Shown piece by piece: positions 24,265-34,232 of a stretch of DNA of 58,160 bases. This stretch comes from Pseudobutyrivibrio sp. UBA1225 (lineage in GTDB: Bacteria > Bacillota > Clostridia > Lachnospirales > Lachnospiraceae). Each line of letters opens with the position of its first letter. The first letter of the stretch is position 1. Both the position numbers and the translations under genes were made by a program. The DNA lies in NCBI GenBank assembly GCA_002309345.1, contig DBWZ01000078.1, positions 1-58,160 of the forward strand. The letters run 5' to 3'. A model generated the notes under the pieces. It worked only from the letters and a program-made list of their open reading frames with translations, did no database searches and had not been told where the DNA came from.

Positions 24265-25914
24265 ATGGAAAATTTCAAACCGATGCTCTTTACTTCCCTG
24301 AAGAAGTATAGTAAAGAGCAGTTTTTTAAGGATTTAGTATCTGGAATCATCGTGGCAATCATCGCATTGCCACTTTCTATTGCCTTGGCTTTGGCATCAG
24401 GGGTTGGTCCTGAGCCAGGTCTTTATACAGCTATCGTAGCAGGCTTTTTGATTTCGTTCTTCGGTGGTAGCACTGTGCAGATTGCTGGGCCTACAGCGGC
24501 CTTTGCGACAATTGTAGCGGGTATCATTGCAACCGACGGAATGGACGGACTGATTGTTGCCACAATAATGGCAGGTATCATTCTTATCGCTCTTGGAGCC
24601 CTCAAGGCAGGTGCACTTATCAAATTTATCCCATACACAATCACTACAGGATTTACGGCGGGTATTGCAGTTACTATCTTGATTGGACAGTTCAAGGACT
24701 TTTTTGGTGCAAATTTCAGAGGTGAAAGGCCAATAGAAACAGTAGATAAGCTAAGGGCCTTCTTTGGAAATTTAGATACAATAAATTGGCAGGCTGTTTT
24801 AGTAGGAGTAGTTTGTCTTGCGATACTTATAATTTGGCCAAAGCTTTTTTCGAAGGTACCAGCTTCTATTATCGCCGTATTTGTCAGCATAGGTATGGTG
24901 CAGCTTTTTGGGCTAAAGGTTAATACAATCGGTGCCCTCTATCCCGATTTAAAGGCAGGATTGCCACCAATCTCCATCCCAAGTATTTCATTTGATATAG
25001 TAAAGACACAGATGCCAAATGCCTTTACAATTGCAATTCTTGCAGCAATAGAATCGCTACTATCAGCTGTAGTTGCAGATGGAATGGTAAATAGCAAGCA
25101 CCGAAGCAATCAGGAGCTTATCGGTCAAGGTATCGGAAATATCGGCTCGGTACTCTTTGGAGGAATACCTGCAACAGGCGCTATTGCAAGAACAGCAGCC
25201 AACATCAAGAACGGTGGACGCACACCAATTGCTGGTATAGTTCATTCGATTACACTTCTTGTAATCCTCGTTGTGCTTATGCCATACGCCAAGTTTATTC
25301 CAATGCCATGTATTGCGGCTATTCTTTTTCAGGTGGCTTACAACATGTGTCAGTGGAGACCATTTGCAAGACTTGTTAAGTATGCGCCAAAGTCAGATAT
25401 TATCGTACTTGTATTAACATTCGTTTTAACTGTAGTATTTGACCTTGTAGTTGCTATAGAATGGGGTATGATAGTATCATGCGTACTCTTTATTAAGCGA
25501 ATGAGCGAAGAGACCCATGTCAGTGGATGGACCTATCTCAGCGACGACGCAGAATTCGTCGATGACTTGAGACCAGTTCCAAAGGAAATAAGAGTATTCG
25601 AGATCACAGGACCTCTTTTCTTCGGTGTATCGGATGTGCTTGCAGAAAGCATAGATGTAAAGGATTTCACCAAGGTTCTCGTTATCAGAATGCGTTCAGT
25701 TCCAGCTATTGACGTAACAGCTCTTCGAGCTCTTAGAGATTTAGTAGATAACGCAGCCAAGAAAAACGTTAGCGTAGTGTTCTCTCATGTAAATGCCCAG
25801 CCAAGACACACTATGGAAAAGGCTGGTTTCATCGATTCAGTTGGGGCTGAAAACTTTCAGCCAAACATTGATGCCGCGCTTGATAGAGCTGAGAGAATCG
25901 TAGGAATAAAATAA
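24265..25914 (+). CDS. SulP/SLC26 family anion transporter with STAS domain
   Basis: 549 residues. The membrane part has about 12-14 helices (about 20-430), opening with the family motif LPLSIALALASGVGPEPGLYTA. The cytoplasmic STAS domain is about 440-545 (SVPAIDVTALRALRDLV). Members carry sulfate, bicarbonate or other anions; the substrate cannot be read from sequence. It starts 5 bp after the pilT-like gene and may be cotranscribed with it, though a link in function is not obvious. Confidence 0.88.
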   Translation: MENFKPMLFTSLKKYSKEQFFKDLVSGIIVAIIALPLSIALALASGVGPEPGLYTAIVAGFLISFFGGSTVQIAGPTAAFATIVAGIIATDGMDGLIVATIMAGIILIALGALKAGALIKFIPYTITTGFTAGIAVTILIGQFKDFFGANFRGERPIETVDKLRAFFGNLDTINWQAVLVGVVCLAILIIWPKLFSKVPASIIAVFVSIGMVQLFGLKVNTIGALYPDLKAGLPPISIPSISFDIVKTQMPNAFTIAILAAIESLLSAVVADGMVNSKHRSNQELIGQGIGNIGSVLFGGIPATGAIARTAANIKNGGRTPIAGIVHSITLLVILVVLMPYAKFIPMPCIAAILFQVAYNMCQWRPFARLVKYAPKSDIIVLVLTFVLTVVFDLVVAIEWGMIVSCVLFIKRMSEETHVSGWTYLSDDAEFVDDLRPVPKEIRVFEITGPLFFGVSDVLAESIDVKDFTKVLVIRMRSVPAIDVTALRALRDLVDNAAKKNVSVVFSHVNAQPRHTMEKAGFIDSVGAENFQPNIDAALDRAERIVGIK

Positions 25915-25930
25915 GCATCAAGCTTATTTT
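25908..25930 (+). terminator. Weak terminator-like hairpin after the sulP gene
   Basis: 9-bp AT-rich stem AAAATAAGC / GCTTATTTT around ATCAA, overlapping the stop codon. The T run is within the arm, so efficiency is doubtful. Confidence 0.4.
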
Positions 25931-25981
25931 GCTCCGATAAAACTTAGGGACAAACTAATTATTAAAGCATGAATTAATATT

Positions 25982-28900
25982 ATGAAAGCATTTTTGGAAC
26001 CATTTAAATCACTTACAGCTGTAGAGTCTCTCAGAGAGGCTCTACATAAACGTGGAAAGATTTATGATATCACTGGGTGTGCTGACAAAGCACACCTTAT
26101 TTTTGGTATTGGACACGATGTAAAGCACAAAATCATCATCACAAGTGACGAATTAAAGGCGCGAGAATTGTTTGAAGAGTATCGCCTCTATGATTCCGAG
26201 GTTGTGTATTTTCCTGCTAAGGATTTCCTGTTTTACCAGTCAGATATACGTGGAAACGCCCTCACACGAGAGCGTATGAAGGCCATAGAAACCGTGATTT
26301 CATGCGGCTCTTGCACAGTTGTAACTACAATTGATGCTTTAATGAATAAATTGCCTGCAAATTCATATTTTGATGAAGGAATTATTGCAATTTCGCTAGA
26401 AGACACATTTGAGCTGGAAAATCTTCGTAAGAAATTAGTTGCGATGGGTTACGAGTCAGTTGGCACCTGTGAGCACCCAGGTGAGTTTGCAATAAGGGGT
26501 GGAATCATAGATGTGTTCCCTCTAACTGCAGAATTACCTGTTCGAATAGAATTATGGGGTGATGAGGTAGATAGCATACGCTCCTACGACCCATCAAATC
26601 AGAAGTCTATCGAAAATATAAATTACGTTTTAATTTTTCCTGCGGTAGAATTGATCCTATCAAAGGAAGAAGTTGAAACAGGACTCAATAAAATCGAAGC
26701 CGAGAGAGATCAGCGCTACGAAGCCTACAGAAAAGAGATGAAAACCGAGGAGGCTTACCATCTAAAAACCTATGTCGATAGGGTTGTAGAAGAGACTAGA
26801 GAGTGGGGACTCAGCCAGGAGCTAGAGACCCACCTTACATATTTTTGCGATAAGCTAGGTTCATTTTTAGACTTCATGCCAAAGGATACCTATGTATTTA
26901 TTGATGAGGTCCAAAAGGTAATTAACAAGGGAGAGGTCACAGAGGCAGAGTTTGCTGATGCTATGACTCGACGGGTAGAGGCTGGCTATATGCTAAAGGG
27001 GCAGATGGACATGCTCTACGGTGTTTCAGAGATATTTGCAAAGATTGAGAGCTATCCAACGACACTAATGTCGATTTTGGATGCCAAAAACAAATATTTG
27101 AAATCAGAAGATCATTTTAGCATCAACGTCCAAGGAGTAAATGCTTATAATGGCAGCTTTGAGTTACTCACAAAAGAATTGCTGCAATACAAAAAGCGCA
27201 AGTACAAGGTTTTACTTGTGACAAATTCGTCAACTAAGGGTCAGCGACTGGCCGAGGATTTATTACAAGAGGGTCTCAACGCCTATTACACCACCGATTT
27301 AGACCATGAAATAAATCCTGGTGAGACAATGCTTTGTGCTGGCAATATAAAAAGGGGATTCGACTATCCGGACTCTGCGTTTGTAATGTTGTCTGATGGA
27401 GATATCTTTGGTCACGTTAGAAAGAAAAAGCACAGAGTTAAGAAATACGAGGGTGAAAGTATTTCATCATTCTCAGATTTGCATGTTGGGGATTATGTAG
27501 TTCACGAAAACTACGGTCTAGGTGTCTACAAGGGCACTGAGCAGATGGAGCTTGATAAGGTAATCCGTGACTACATCAAGATTGAGTACGCCAAAGGCAG
27601 CAACCTATACGTACTTACATCTCAACTAGATCAGATACAGAAGTATTCTGGTCCAGATGGCAAGAAGCCAAAGCTAAATTCTCTTGGGGCAGGCACTCAA
27701 GAGTGGAATAGAACAAAACAAAAGGTTCAATCTGCGGTAGGAGTTGTAGCAAAGGAGCTTGTGGATTTATATGCTCTTCGACAAAATACCAACGGATTTG
27801 TATATGGACCGGATACAGTTTGGCAGAGAGAATTCGAGGAGAGCTTTCCATACGAGGAAACAGAAGGTCAGCTTGAGGCAGTTGCTGCTATCAAAAAGGA
27901 CATGGAATCCACCAAGATTATGGATAGACTTATCTGTGGCGATGTGGGCTTTGGCAAAACTGAAGTTGCAATGCGTGCGGCATTTAAGGCTGTTCAGGAG
28001 GGCAAGCAGGTGGCATATCTTGTGCCTACAACTATTCTTGCTCAACAGCACTACAATAATTTCATCCAGCGAATGGGTGGCTATCCTGTGAATATGGGAT
28101 TACTTTGTCGATTTAGAACTCCGGCTGAGCAAAAGAAAACAATTGAGGGCGTCAAAAAGGGAACTGTGGATATTGTTATTGGTACTCACAGATTGCTTTC
28201 AAAGGATGTGGGATTCAAGGATTTAGGTTTGCTTATCATAGATGAAGAGCAGCGTTTTGGAGTAAACCACAAAGAGCGAATCAAGCAGATGAAAAAAACT
28301 GTGGATGTGCTCTCACTATCTGCAACGCCGATTCCAAGAACACTACATATGTCGTTGGTTGGTATTAGAGATATGAGTGTCCTTGATGAAGCGCCTATGG
28401 AGCGCACTCCAATCCAGACTTTTGTGTTTGAATATAATCAGGAGATGGTTCGCGAAGCTATAGTTCGCGAGATGGCAAGGGACGGACAGGTATACTACGT
28501 GTTCAATCGCGTCAGGGGAATTCACGATATGGCGGCTGAACTAGAGAAGCTTGTGCCAGAGGCAACCGTGGGATATATCCACGGACAAATGACCGAAGCA
28601 AAGGTTGAGGATGTGATGATGCAGTTCATCAATCATGAAATCGACGTGCTGGTTGCCACAACAATTATAGAAATCGGACTGGATATTTCTAACGTAAATA
28701 CGATAATCATTCACGACTCTGACAACATGGGACTGTCCCAGTTGTATCAGCTTAGAGGACGTGTTGGCAGAAGCAATAGAACAGCATATGCATTTTTGAT
28801 GTACAAGCGAGATAAGATGCTAAAGGAGGTTGCTGAGAAGCGCCTTGCCGCAATCAAGGAATTTACAGACCTTGGCTCAGGATTCAAGATTGCCATGCGA

Positions 28901-29509
28901 GACTTGGAAATCCGTGGCGCCGGAAATCTGCTTGGAGTAGAGCAGCATGGAAACATGACGGCAGTAGGTTACGACTTGTACTGTAAGATGCTTAATGAGG
29001 CAGTTAAAATCGAAAAGGGTGAGGTTAAAGAAGAAAGCTTTAGCACATCGGTGGATATCAACATCGAAGCTTATCTACCAGACACCTACGTTTCAAATGA
29101 AGAGCAGAGAATTGATATTTACAAGCGAATCGCCGCCATCGAAAGCGAAGAGGATAGAGATGAAATGCTTGATGAGCTAGTGGACAGATTTGGAGAGCCA
29201 AAGCGATGCGTTCAAAATCTGTTATGGATAGCAATGCTCAGAGTGAAGGCTCACGATGCTTATGTTACCGCTATCGAGCAGAAGCAGGACATCATCAGAA
29301 TTGTCATGTATGAAAAAGCGAAGCTTGATGTGGCGCAGATTCCAGCCCTCCTAGAGAGGAACAATCCTCATATCACCTTTGCAGCAGATCCAAAGGCTCC
29401 TACTTTCATCTTCAATCCGAAAGCAAACAACAGAATTAAACCGAGTGAAATCTATGATTATTTGCAGGATTTTCTCATGGATCTTAGGTCAATCAAGGTT
29501 GATAATTAG
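25982..29509 (+). CDS. mfd: Transcription-repair coupling factor
   Basis: 1175-residue Mfd translocase that displaces stalled RNA polymerase and recruits UvrA. The N-terminal UvrB-like module (1 to about 350) has GEFAIRGGIIDVFPL. The RNA-polymerase-interacting domain is near 490-560 (GDYVVHENYGLGVYKGTE). Helicase motifs are GDVGFGKTEVAMRAAFKA (about 660), IIDEEQRF (about 755), SATPIPRTLHMS and the RecG-like TRG motif RDLEIRGAGNLLG (about 970). Length is normal. The upstream ribosome site is weak. It heads a likely operon with the foldase, ABC exporter and murA genes. Confidence 0.95.
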   Translation: MKAFLEPFKSLTAVESLREALHKRGKIYDITGCADKAHLIFGIGHDVKHKIIITSDELKARELFEEYRLYDSEVVYFPAKDFLFYQSDIRGNALTRERMKAIETVISCGSCTVVTTIDALMNKLPANSYFDEGIIAISLEDTFELENLRKKLVAMGYESVGTCEHPGEFAIRGGIIDVFPLTAELPVRIELWGDEVDSIRSYDPSNQKSIENINYVLIFPAVELILSKEEVETGLNKIEAERDQRYEAYRKEMKTEEAYHLKTYVDRVVEETREWGLSQELETHLTYFCDKLGSFLDFMPKDTYVFIDEVQKVINKGEVTEAEFADAMTRRVEAGYMLKGQMDMLYGVSEIFAKIESYPTTLMSILDAKNKYLKSEDHFSINVQGVNAYNGSFELLTKELLQYKKRKYKVLLVTNSSTKGQRLAEDLLQEGLNAYYTTDLDHEINPGETMLCAGNIKRGFDYPDSAFVMLSDGDIFGHVRKKKHRVKKYEGESISSFSDLHVGDYVVHENYGLGVYKGTEQMELDKVIRDYIKIEYAKGSNLYVLTSQLDQIQKYSGPDGKKPKLNSLGAGTQEWNRTKQKVQSAVGVVAKELVDLYALRQNTNGFVYGPDTVWQREFEESFPYEETEGQLEAVAAIKKDMESTKIMDRLICGDVGFGKTEVAMRAAFKAVQEGKQVAYLVPTTILAQQHYNNFIQRMGGYPVNMGLLCRFRTPAEQKKTIEGVKKGTVDIVIGTHRLLSKDVGFKDLGLLIIDEEQRFGVNHKERIKQMKKTVDVLSLSATPIPRTLHMSLVGIRDMSVLDEAPMERTPIQTFVFEYNQEMVREAIVREMARDGQVYYVFNRVRGIHDMAAELEKLVPEATVGYIHGQMTEAKVEDVMMQFINHEIDVLVATTIIEIGLDISNVNTIIIHDSDNMGLSQLYQLRGRVGRSNRTAYAFLMYKRDKMLKEVAEKRLAAIKEFTDLGSGFKIAMRDLEIRGAGNLLGVEQHGNMTAVGYDLYCKMLNEAVKIEKGEVKEESFSTSVDINIEAYLPDTYVSNEEQRIDIYKRIAAIESEEDRDEMLDELVDRFGEPKRCVQNLLWIAMLRVKAHDAYVTAIEQKQDIIRIVMYEKAKLDVAQIPALLERNNPHITFAADPKAPTFIFNPKANNRIKPSEIYDYLQDFLMDLRSIKVDN

Positions 29510-29565
29510 GGGTATATTAACTATAATTATGAAGGTGTCATTAGGACACTTAGGAGGGACATATA

Positions 29566-30744
29566 ATGAACATTAAAAACTTAAAATCAGCAGGTGTAGC
29601 TGCACTTACAGCGGCAGTAGTTTTGTCAGGATGTGGCAAGATTGATCCAAAGGCTACACTAGTAACAATAAATCCAGGCGACGGAACAAAGGACACTATT
29701 TCACTTGGTTATGGCAACTTTGTAGCACGCTACAGACAGTCCATGTCAGACATGATGTTTTTGGGATACTATGGCGAGGATATGTGGCAGTCAGATCAGA
29801 TGTCAGCTGACGGCACAACTCTTCAAGAGACTACCAAGAAAAGCGTTTTAGATACAATCGAAGAACACTACATTGCAAAGAGTCATGCCAAGGATTACGG
29901 AGTAGAGATTTCCAAGGAGCAGAGCAAGGAGATTTCCGATGCAGCCAAGAAGTTCATGAAGGACAATTCAAAGGACACACTTAAGGCTCTCGGTGCCAAA
30001 GAAGAATACGTTCAAAGATACCTTGAGGATTCAACCTACTACAAGCTAGTATCTGATGCAGCCAAAAAAGAAGCAGACAAAGACATCAAAGACGAAGAGT
30101 GCGATATGCGCACATTCTCATATGTTTTGTTTGACACAACAGGCACAGCCGATGAGTCAGGTGCAGTTGTAGAATACACAGAGGAAGAAATCGCAGGATT
30201 CAAGCAGCAGGCCGAGACATTATCAGCTTCAAGCGATTTTGCTAAAGATGCAGAGGCTATTGAAAAGACAGCTCAGACATATTCATATCTCAGAGGCGAA
30301 AAGGAAGACGACCAGATGGATATGAAAATCATCAAAGATGCAGAGAAGCTTTCTGAAGGTGATATCTCGCCAGTTATCGAGGTGGAAGGTGTTGGATACT
30401 ACGTTATCAAACTTGATTCTGACCACGACGACGAGGCTTCTCAGCAGAAGCGTGAGCAGATTCAAGGTGAGAAGTTCCAAGATTTGATGGCTAAATGGAA
30501 AGAGAAAGTCGTATGGAAGGTAGATGAAAAGCAATGGGAAAAGGTACAGTTTGACTCATTGTTTAAGGCTCCAGAAAAAGAGGACGCAGCCGAAGAATCT
30601 ACTGAAGATACAACTAAAGAAACAACAGATGAAACTACTGAAGAGCAGACAGAAGATAAAGAATCATCTGATGAAAGCACTGATAATACAGAGGAAAATT
30701 CAGAAGAGAATACTGAAGCAACTGAGGATTCAGAAACAGAATAA
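29566..30744 (+). CDS. PrsA-like foldase lipoprotein (parvulin-type)
   Basis: 392-residue surface lipoprotein (lipobox VLSGC, lipidated C23). Residues about 45-180 form a helical SurA/PrsA-like chaperone region. About 185-290 resembles a degenerate parvulin peptidyl-prolyl isomerase domain (LSEGDISPVIEVEGVGYYVIKL). The C-terminal 48 residues are a disordered acidic Thr/Ser/Glu tail, probably spanning the wall. It likely folds exported proteins. Good ribosome site TAGGAGGG. It follows mfd by 56 bp and precedes the ABC exporter by 2 bp, a gene order seen in related bacteria. Confidence 0.8.
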   Translation: MNIKNLKSAGVAALTAAVVLSGCGKIDPKATLVTINPGDGTKDTISLGYGNFVARYRQSMSDMMFLGYYGEDMWQSDQMSADGTTLQETTKKSVLDTIEEHYIAKSHAKDYGVEISKEQSKEISDAAKKFMKDNSKDTLKALGAKEEYVQRYLEDSTYYKLVSDAAKKEADKDIKDEECDMRTFSYVLFDTTGTADESGAVVEYTEEEIAGFKQQAETLSASSDFAKDAEAIEKTAQTYSYLRGEKEDDQMDMKIIKDAEKLSEGDISPVIEVEGVGYYVIKLDSDHDDEASQQKREQIQGEKFQDLMAKWKEKVVWKVDEKQWEKVQFDSLFKAPEKEDAAEESTEDTTKETTDETTEEQTEDKESSDESTDNTEENSEENTEATEDSETE

Positions 30745-30746
30745 AT

Positions 30747-32489
30747 ATGAGTTTTATAATTCATTATGTAAAACAGTATAAACTAAGAGCATTTTTAGCC
30801 CCACTATTCAAAATGTTAGAGGCGATATTTGAGCTATTGGTACCCCTTGTTATGGCATCAATCATCAACAAGGGTATCAAAAGCGCAGATACCCATTTTA
30901 TCATTAGGATGAGTGGGGTTTTGCTTTTTCTTGCAATAGCAGGGTTGCTGTTCTCAATCACAGCCCAGTATTTTAGCGCCTATGTGGCAGTGTATTCTGC
31001 GGCTGATATCCGAAGGGACATATTTGAAAAGATACTGTCACTGTCGCAAGGAACCAAGGACAAGATAGGAGACGAGGTTCTTACTACAAGAATCACTAGT
31101 GATGTTAATCAGATTCAAAACGGAATCAATATGGTGCTCAGACTGTTCTTGCGCTCGCCGTTCATCGTGGTAGGCGCGACTATAATGGCATTTGTTATTG
31201 ATGTTAAATCTGCATTAATTTTTATCGCAGCGGTGATTGTCCTATCGCTTATTGTTTTTATAATAATGAAATACACCTTGCCTCGTTATAAAACAATTGC
31301 GGCAAGGCTTGAAAAGGTTCTTCATGCCACTTCCGAAAATCTTGAGGGAGCCAGAGTTCTTAGAGCCTTCTGTCAGGTTGATGAAGAAAAGGAAGCATTT
31401 GAAAACAAGACCAATAATCTTGTACAGATGCAGCTTCACACCGGGAAGGTCTCAGCACTATTAAACCCAGTTACATATGTGGTGGTAAACATAGGAGTGG
31501 TTGTTCTTATATATATGGCATCAGGCAGAGTGAACGACGGTCATATTTTGCAGGGCGATGTAGTGGCCCTGGTAAACTATATGGGACAGATTCTAGTTGA
31601 GCTTATCAAGCTAGCTAATTTGATAGTTATATTGATGAAGGCTTTTCCATCGGCAGATCGAGTCAGAGAGATAATGTCTATGAAATCAGATGAGAGATGT
31701 CAGGATAAGCTTCCAATTAATTCTACTGCCATTGACGGAGCTAAGGGCAGCATATCTCTAAAAAACGTTTCCTTCAGCTATACTGGCGGAAACGAGATGG
31801 ATATAGAGAATATTTCCTTAGATATTCCTGCAGGTTCTACCCTTGGAATCATCGGTGGTACTGGCTCAGGAAAGAGCACAATAATAAAGCTTTTAAACCA
31901 CACTTTTGATGCAACATCAGGTGTAGTTGAAATAGATGGACAGGATGTTAGAAAGCTAACAGATAGCTATTTGGCATATACCTTTGGCATAGTGCCTCAG
32001 AGGGCATCACTATTTAGTGGAACTATACGTTCCAACATGACAATGAAGGACGTAGAGCCATCTGATGATGAAATTAAAACAGCACTTAATATCGCGCAAG
32101 CCTTGGATTTCGTTGAAGAAAAAGGAGGATTAGAGGCAGAAGTGACAGCTAAGGGCTCTAATTTTTCTGGAGGCCAGAGACAGCGCCTAACAATTGCAAG
32201 AGCACTTATAGGAAAGCCAAGAGTTTTAGTTTTAGATGATTCAAGCAGTGCCTTGGATTTGGCCACAGAGGCTCGACTTAAAAAAGCTTTAGAAGCACTG
32301 CCTTGGAAGCCAACTATGATAATAGTTTCTCAGAGAGCATCATCCTTGCTATCTGCAGATCAAATAATGGTGTTAGAGGATGGTAGATGTGTAGGCTTGG
32401 GCACACATAAGCATCTTTTAGAGAGCTGTCCGACATACTCTGAAATCTACTATTGTCAGTATCCAAGAGAGGAGGCATTAGGTGAATAA
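30747..32489 (+). CDS. ABC exporter half, degenerate-site subunit
   Basis: 580 residues: six-helix exporter membrane domain (about 15-310) and nucleotide-binding domain (about 335-575). Walker A is GGTGSGKSTII and the signature is a good FSGGQRQRL. However, the Walker B catalytic glutamate is aspartate (VLVLDDSSS) and the switch histidine is glutamine (IVSQRAS). These are the changes of the inactive ATP site in heterodimeric exporters such as TM287/288 or LmrCD. The partner is the next gene, overlapping by 8 bp. Substrate unknown: drug, peptide or lipid. Confidence 0.88.
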   Translation: MSFIIHYVKQYKLRAFLAPLFKMLEAIFELLVPLVMASIINKGIKSADTHFIIRMSGVLLFLAIAGLLFSITAQYFSAYVAVYSAADIRRDIFEKILSLSQGTKDKIGDEVLTTRITSDVNQIQNGINMVLRLFLRSPFIVVGATIMAFVIDVKSALIFIAAVIVLSLIVFIIMKYTLPRYKTIAARLEKVLHATSENLEGARVLRAFCQVDEEKEAFENKTNNLVQMQLHTGKVSALLNPVTYVVVNIGVVVLIYMASGRVNDGHILQGDVVALVNYMGQILVELIKLANLIVILMKAFPSADRVREIMSMKSDERCQDKLPINSTAIDGAKGSISLKNVSFSYTGGNEMDIENISLDIPAGSTLGIIGGTGSGKSTIIKLLNHTFDATSGVVEIDGQDVRKLTDSYLAYTFGIVPQRASLFSGTIRSNMTMKDVEPSDDEIKTALNIAQALDFVEEKGGLEAEVTAKGSNFSGGQRQRLTIARALIGKPRVLVLDDSSSALDLATEARLKKALEALPWKPTMIIVSQRASSLLSADQIMVLEDGRCVGLGTHKHLLESCPTYSEIYYCQYPREEALGE

Positions 32490-34224
32490 TATGTCTCAAT
32501 CTAGGATAATGAAAAGAGTTCTATCAGAGCTGAAAGCTTATGGATTTAAAATCGTTCTTTCTATTATATGTGCGCTTGCAACAGTATATCTCACCCTGCT
32601 TATTCCGATTCTTACAGGACGGGCGGTAGATTGTATCATCGACAAGGGCCAGATAGATTATCAGCAGCTAATTTTTATATTAAAACAGATGTCCGCGGCA
32701 GTTGTGGCAACCTTCTTTACCCAATGGATTATGAACAGGGTGAACAACAGCATTACATTTACAGTGACAAAGTCCCTCAGAGACAGAGCCTTTTCCAAGC
32801 TGCAGCAGGCAAAAATTGCCGAGATAGATTCTCATCCACATGGTGATTTTGTCAGTAGAATTGTGTCTGATGCAGATACCTTTGCCGACGGTCTTTTAAT
32901 GGGCTTTACCCAGTTTTTCACTGGAGTGATAACCATCCTTGGAACAATCTATTTTATGGTGAGGATTTCATGGAAAATTGCCTTAGTTGTAATTATAGCG
33001 ACTCCAATATCCTTGCTGTTGGCCAAGTTTATTTCTGAGCGTACTTATAAATATTTTGGTGCGCAAGCAAAGATCAAAGGAAAAGAAACTTCCTATATAG
33101 AAGAGATAATTGAAAACAAAAATATTGTTAGGCAGATGGACTACGAGGATAATGCCCTTGATAACTTTGAGATAATGAATGATGATTTATCTGAGGTGGC
33201 AATGAAGGCTACATTTTATTCCTCTATAGTCAACCCAGGCACCCGTTTGATAAACAACATAATTTATGCGGCAGTAGGGGTATTTGGAGCGATGATGGCG
33301 ATATCAGGTGGCATTACAGTAGGTGGACTTACAAGCTTTTTGTCATATGCGACCACCTATGCCAAGCCATTTAACGAAATATCTGGCGTAATCACCGAGT
33401 TTCAAAATGCATTGGCCTGTGCAGCTAGATTGTTTGAGATGATTGATGCTGGCACAGAGGTGGATGATGGTGACAGATCGATAGATGGAGCCAAGGGGCG
33501 TATCGAGTTTAAAAACGTTTACTTTTCCTATAATAAGGATAAAAAGCTTATCGAGGATTTGAATATTAAAATAGATCCCGGTCAAAAGGTTGCTATAGTT
33601 GGACCTACGGGTGCAGGTAAGAGCACAATAATCAATCTTTTGATGCGGTTTTATGATATTGATAAAGGGCAGATTTTAATTGATGGTATAGATATCAAAG
33701 ATATAGATTTAGACAATCTTAGAAGTAATTTTGGAATGGTGCTTCAGGAGACCTGGCTTAAGAATGCTACGGTTAAAGACAATTTAAAGCTGGCAAATCC
33801 AGAGGCAACGGATGAAGAAATAATTGAGGCGGCAAAGGCTACACACGCCCATAGCTTCATAAAAAGAATGCCATACGGTTACGATACAATCTTATCCACA
33901 GATGGTGGTGCATTATCTCAAGGACAGATACAGCTTTTGTGTATAACTAGAGTGATGTTAAATATTCCGCCGATGCTAATTTTGGATGAGGCAACTAGTT
34001 CAATCGATACCCGAACTGAGCAGAAAATACAATCGGCATTTAATAAAATGATGAAAGGGCGTACTACCTTCGTTGTAGCCCATCGATTATCTACGATTAA
34101 AGGCGCAGATACGATACTTTTTGTGCAGGATGGAAAGGTTGTAGAGCAGGGTAATCACGTCCAATTGTTGCAGAAAAATGGCTTTTATGCTAAATTATAT
34201 CGGAGCCAAAGAATAGAGAATTAG
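32482..34224 (+). CDS. ABC exporter half, catalytic subunit
   Basis: 580 residues, partner of the upstream half-transporter. The membrane domain (about 15-315) is followed by an NBD with full catalytic residues: Walker A GPTGAGKSTII, Walker B MLILDEATSS and switch His in VVAHRLS. Its signature is altered to LSQGQIQLL. In the heterodimer this altered signature would face the degenerate Walker site of the partner, giving one working and one regulatory ATP site. It is followed after 8 bp by murA. Confidence 0.9.
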   Translation: MNNMSQSRIMKRVLSELKAYGFKIVLSIICALATVYLTLLIPILTGRAVDCIIDKGQIDYQQLIFILKQMSAAVVATFFTQWIMNRVNNSITFTVTKSLRDRAFSKLQQAKIAEIDSHPHGDFVSRIVSDADTFADGLLMGFTQFFTGVITILGTIYFMVRISWKIALVVIIATPISLLLAKFISERTYKYFGAQAKIKGKETSYIEEIIENKNIVRQMDYEDNALDNFEIMNDDLSEVAMKATFYSSIVNPGTRLINNIIYAAVGVFGAMMAISGGITVGGLTSFLSYATTYAKPFNEISGVITEFQNALACAARLFEMIDAGTEVDDGDRSIDGAKGRIEFKNVYFSYNKDKKLIEDLNIKIDPGQKVAIVGPTGAGKSTIINLLMRFYDIDKGQILIDGIDIKDIDLDNLRSNFGMVLQETWLKNATVKDNLKLANPEATDEEIIEAAKATHAHSFIKRMPYGYDTILSTDGGALSQGQIQLLCITRVMLNIPPMLILDEATSSIDTRTEQKIQSAFNKMMKGRTTFVVAHRLSTIKGADTILFVQDGKVVEQGNHVQLLQKNGFYAKLYRSQRIEN

Positions 34225-34232
34225 GAGAGAAC

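Noticed and set aside
24423..24890. 155-codon minus-strand open frame opposite the SulP gene
   Set aside because: It mirrors codon bias of a clear transporter gene, has no ribosome site and no recognisable domain.
30462..30764. 100-codon Ser/Val-rich minus-strand frame
   Set aside because: It is the complement of the Glu/Thr/Ser-rich tail of the foldase lipoprotein; low complexity explains it.
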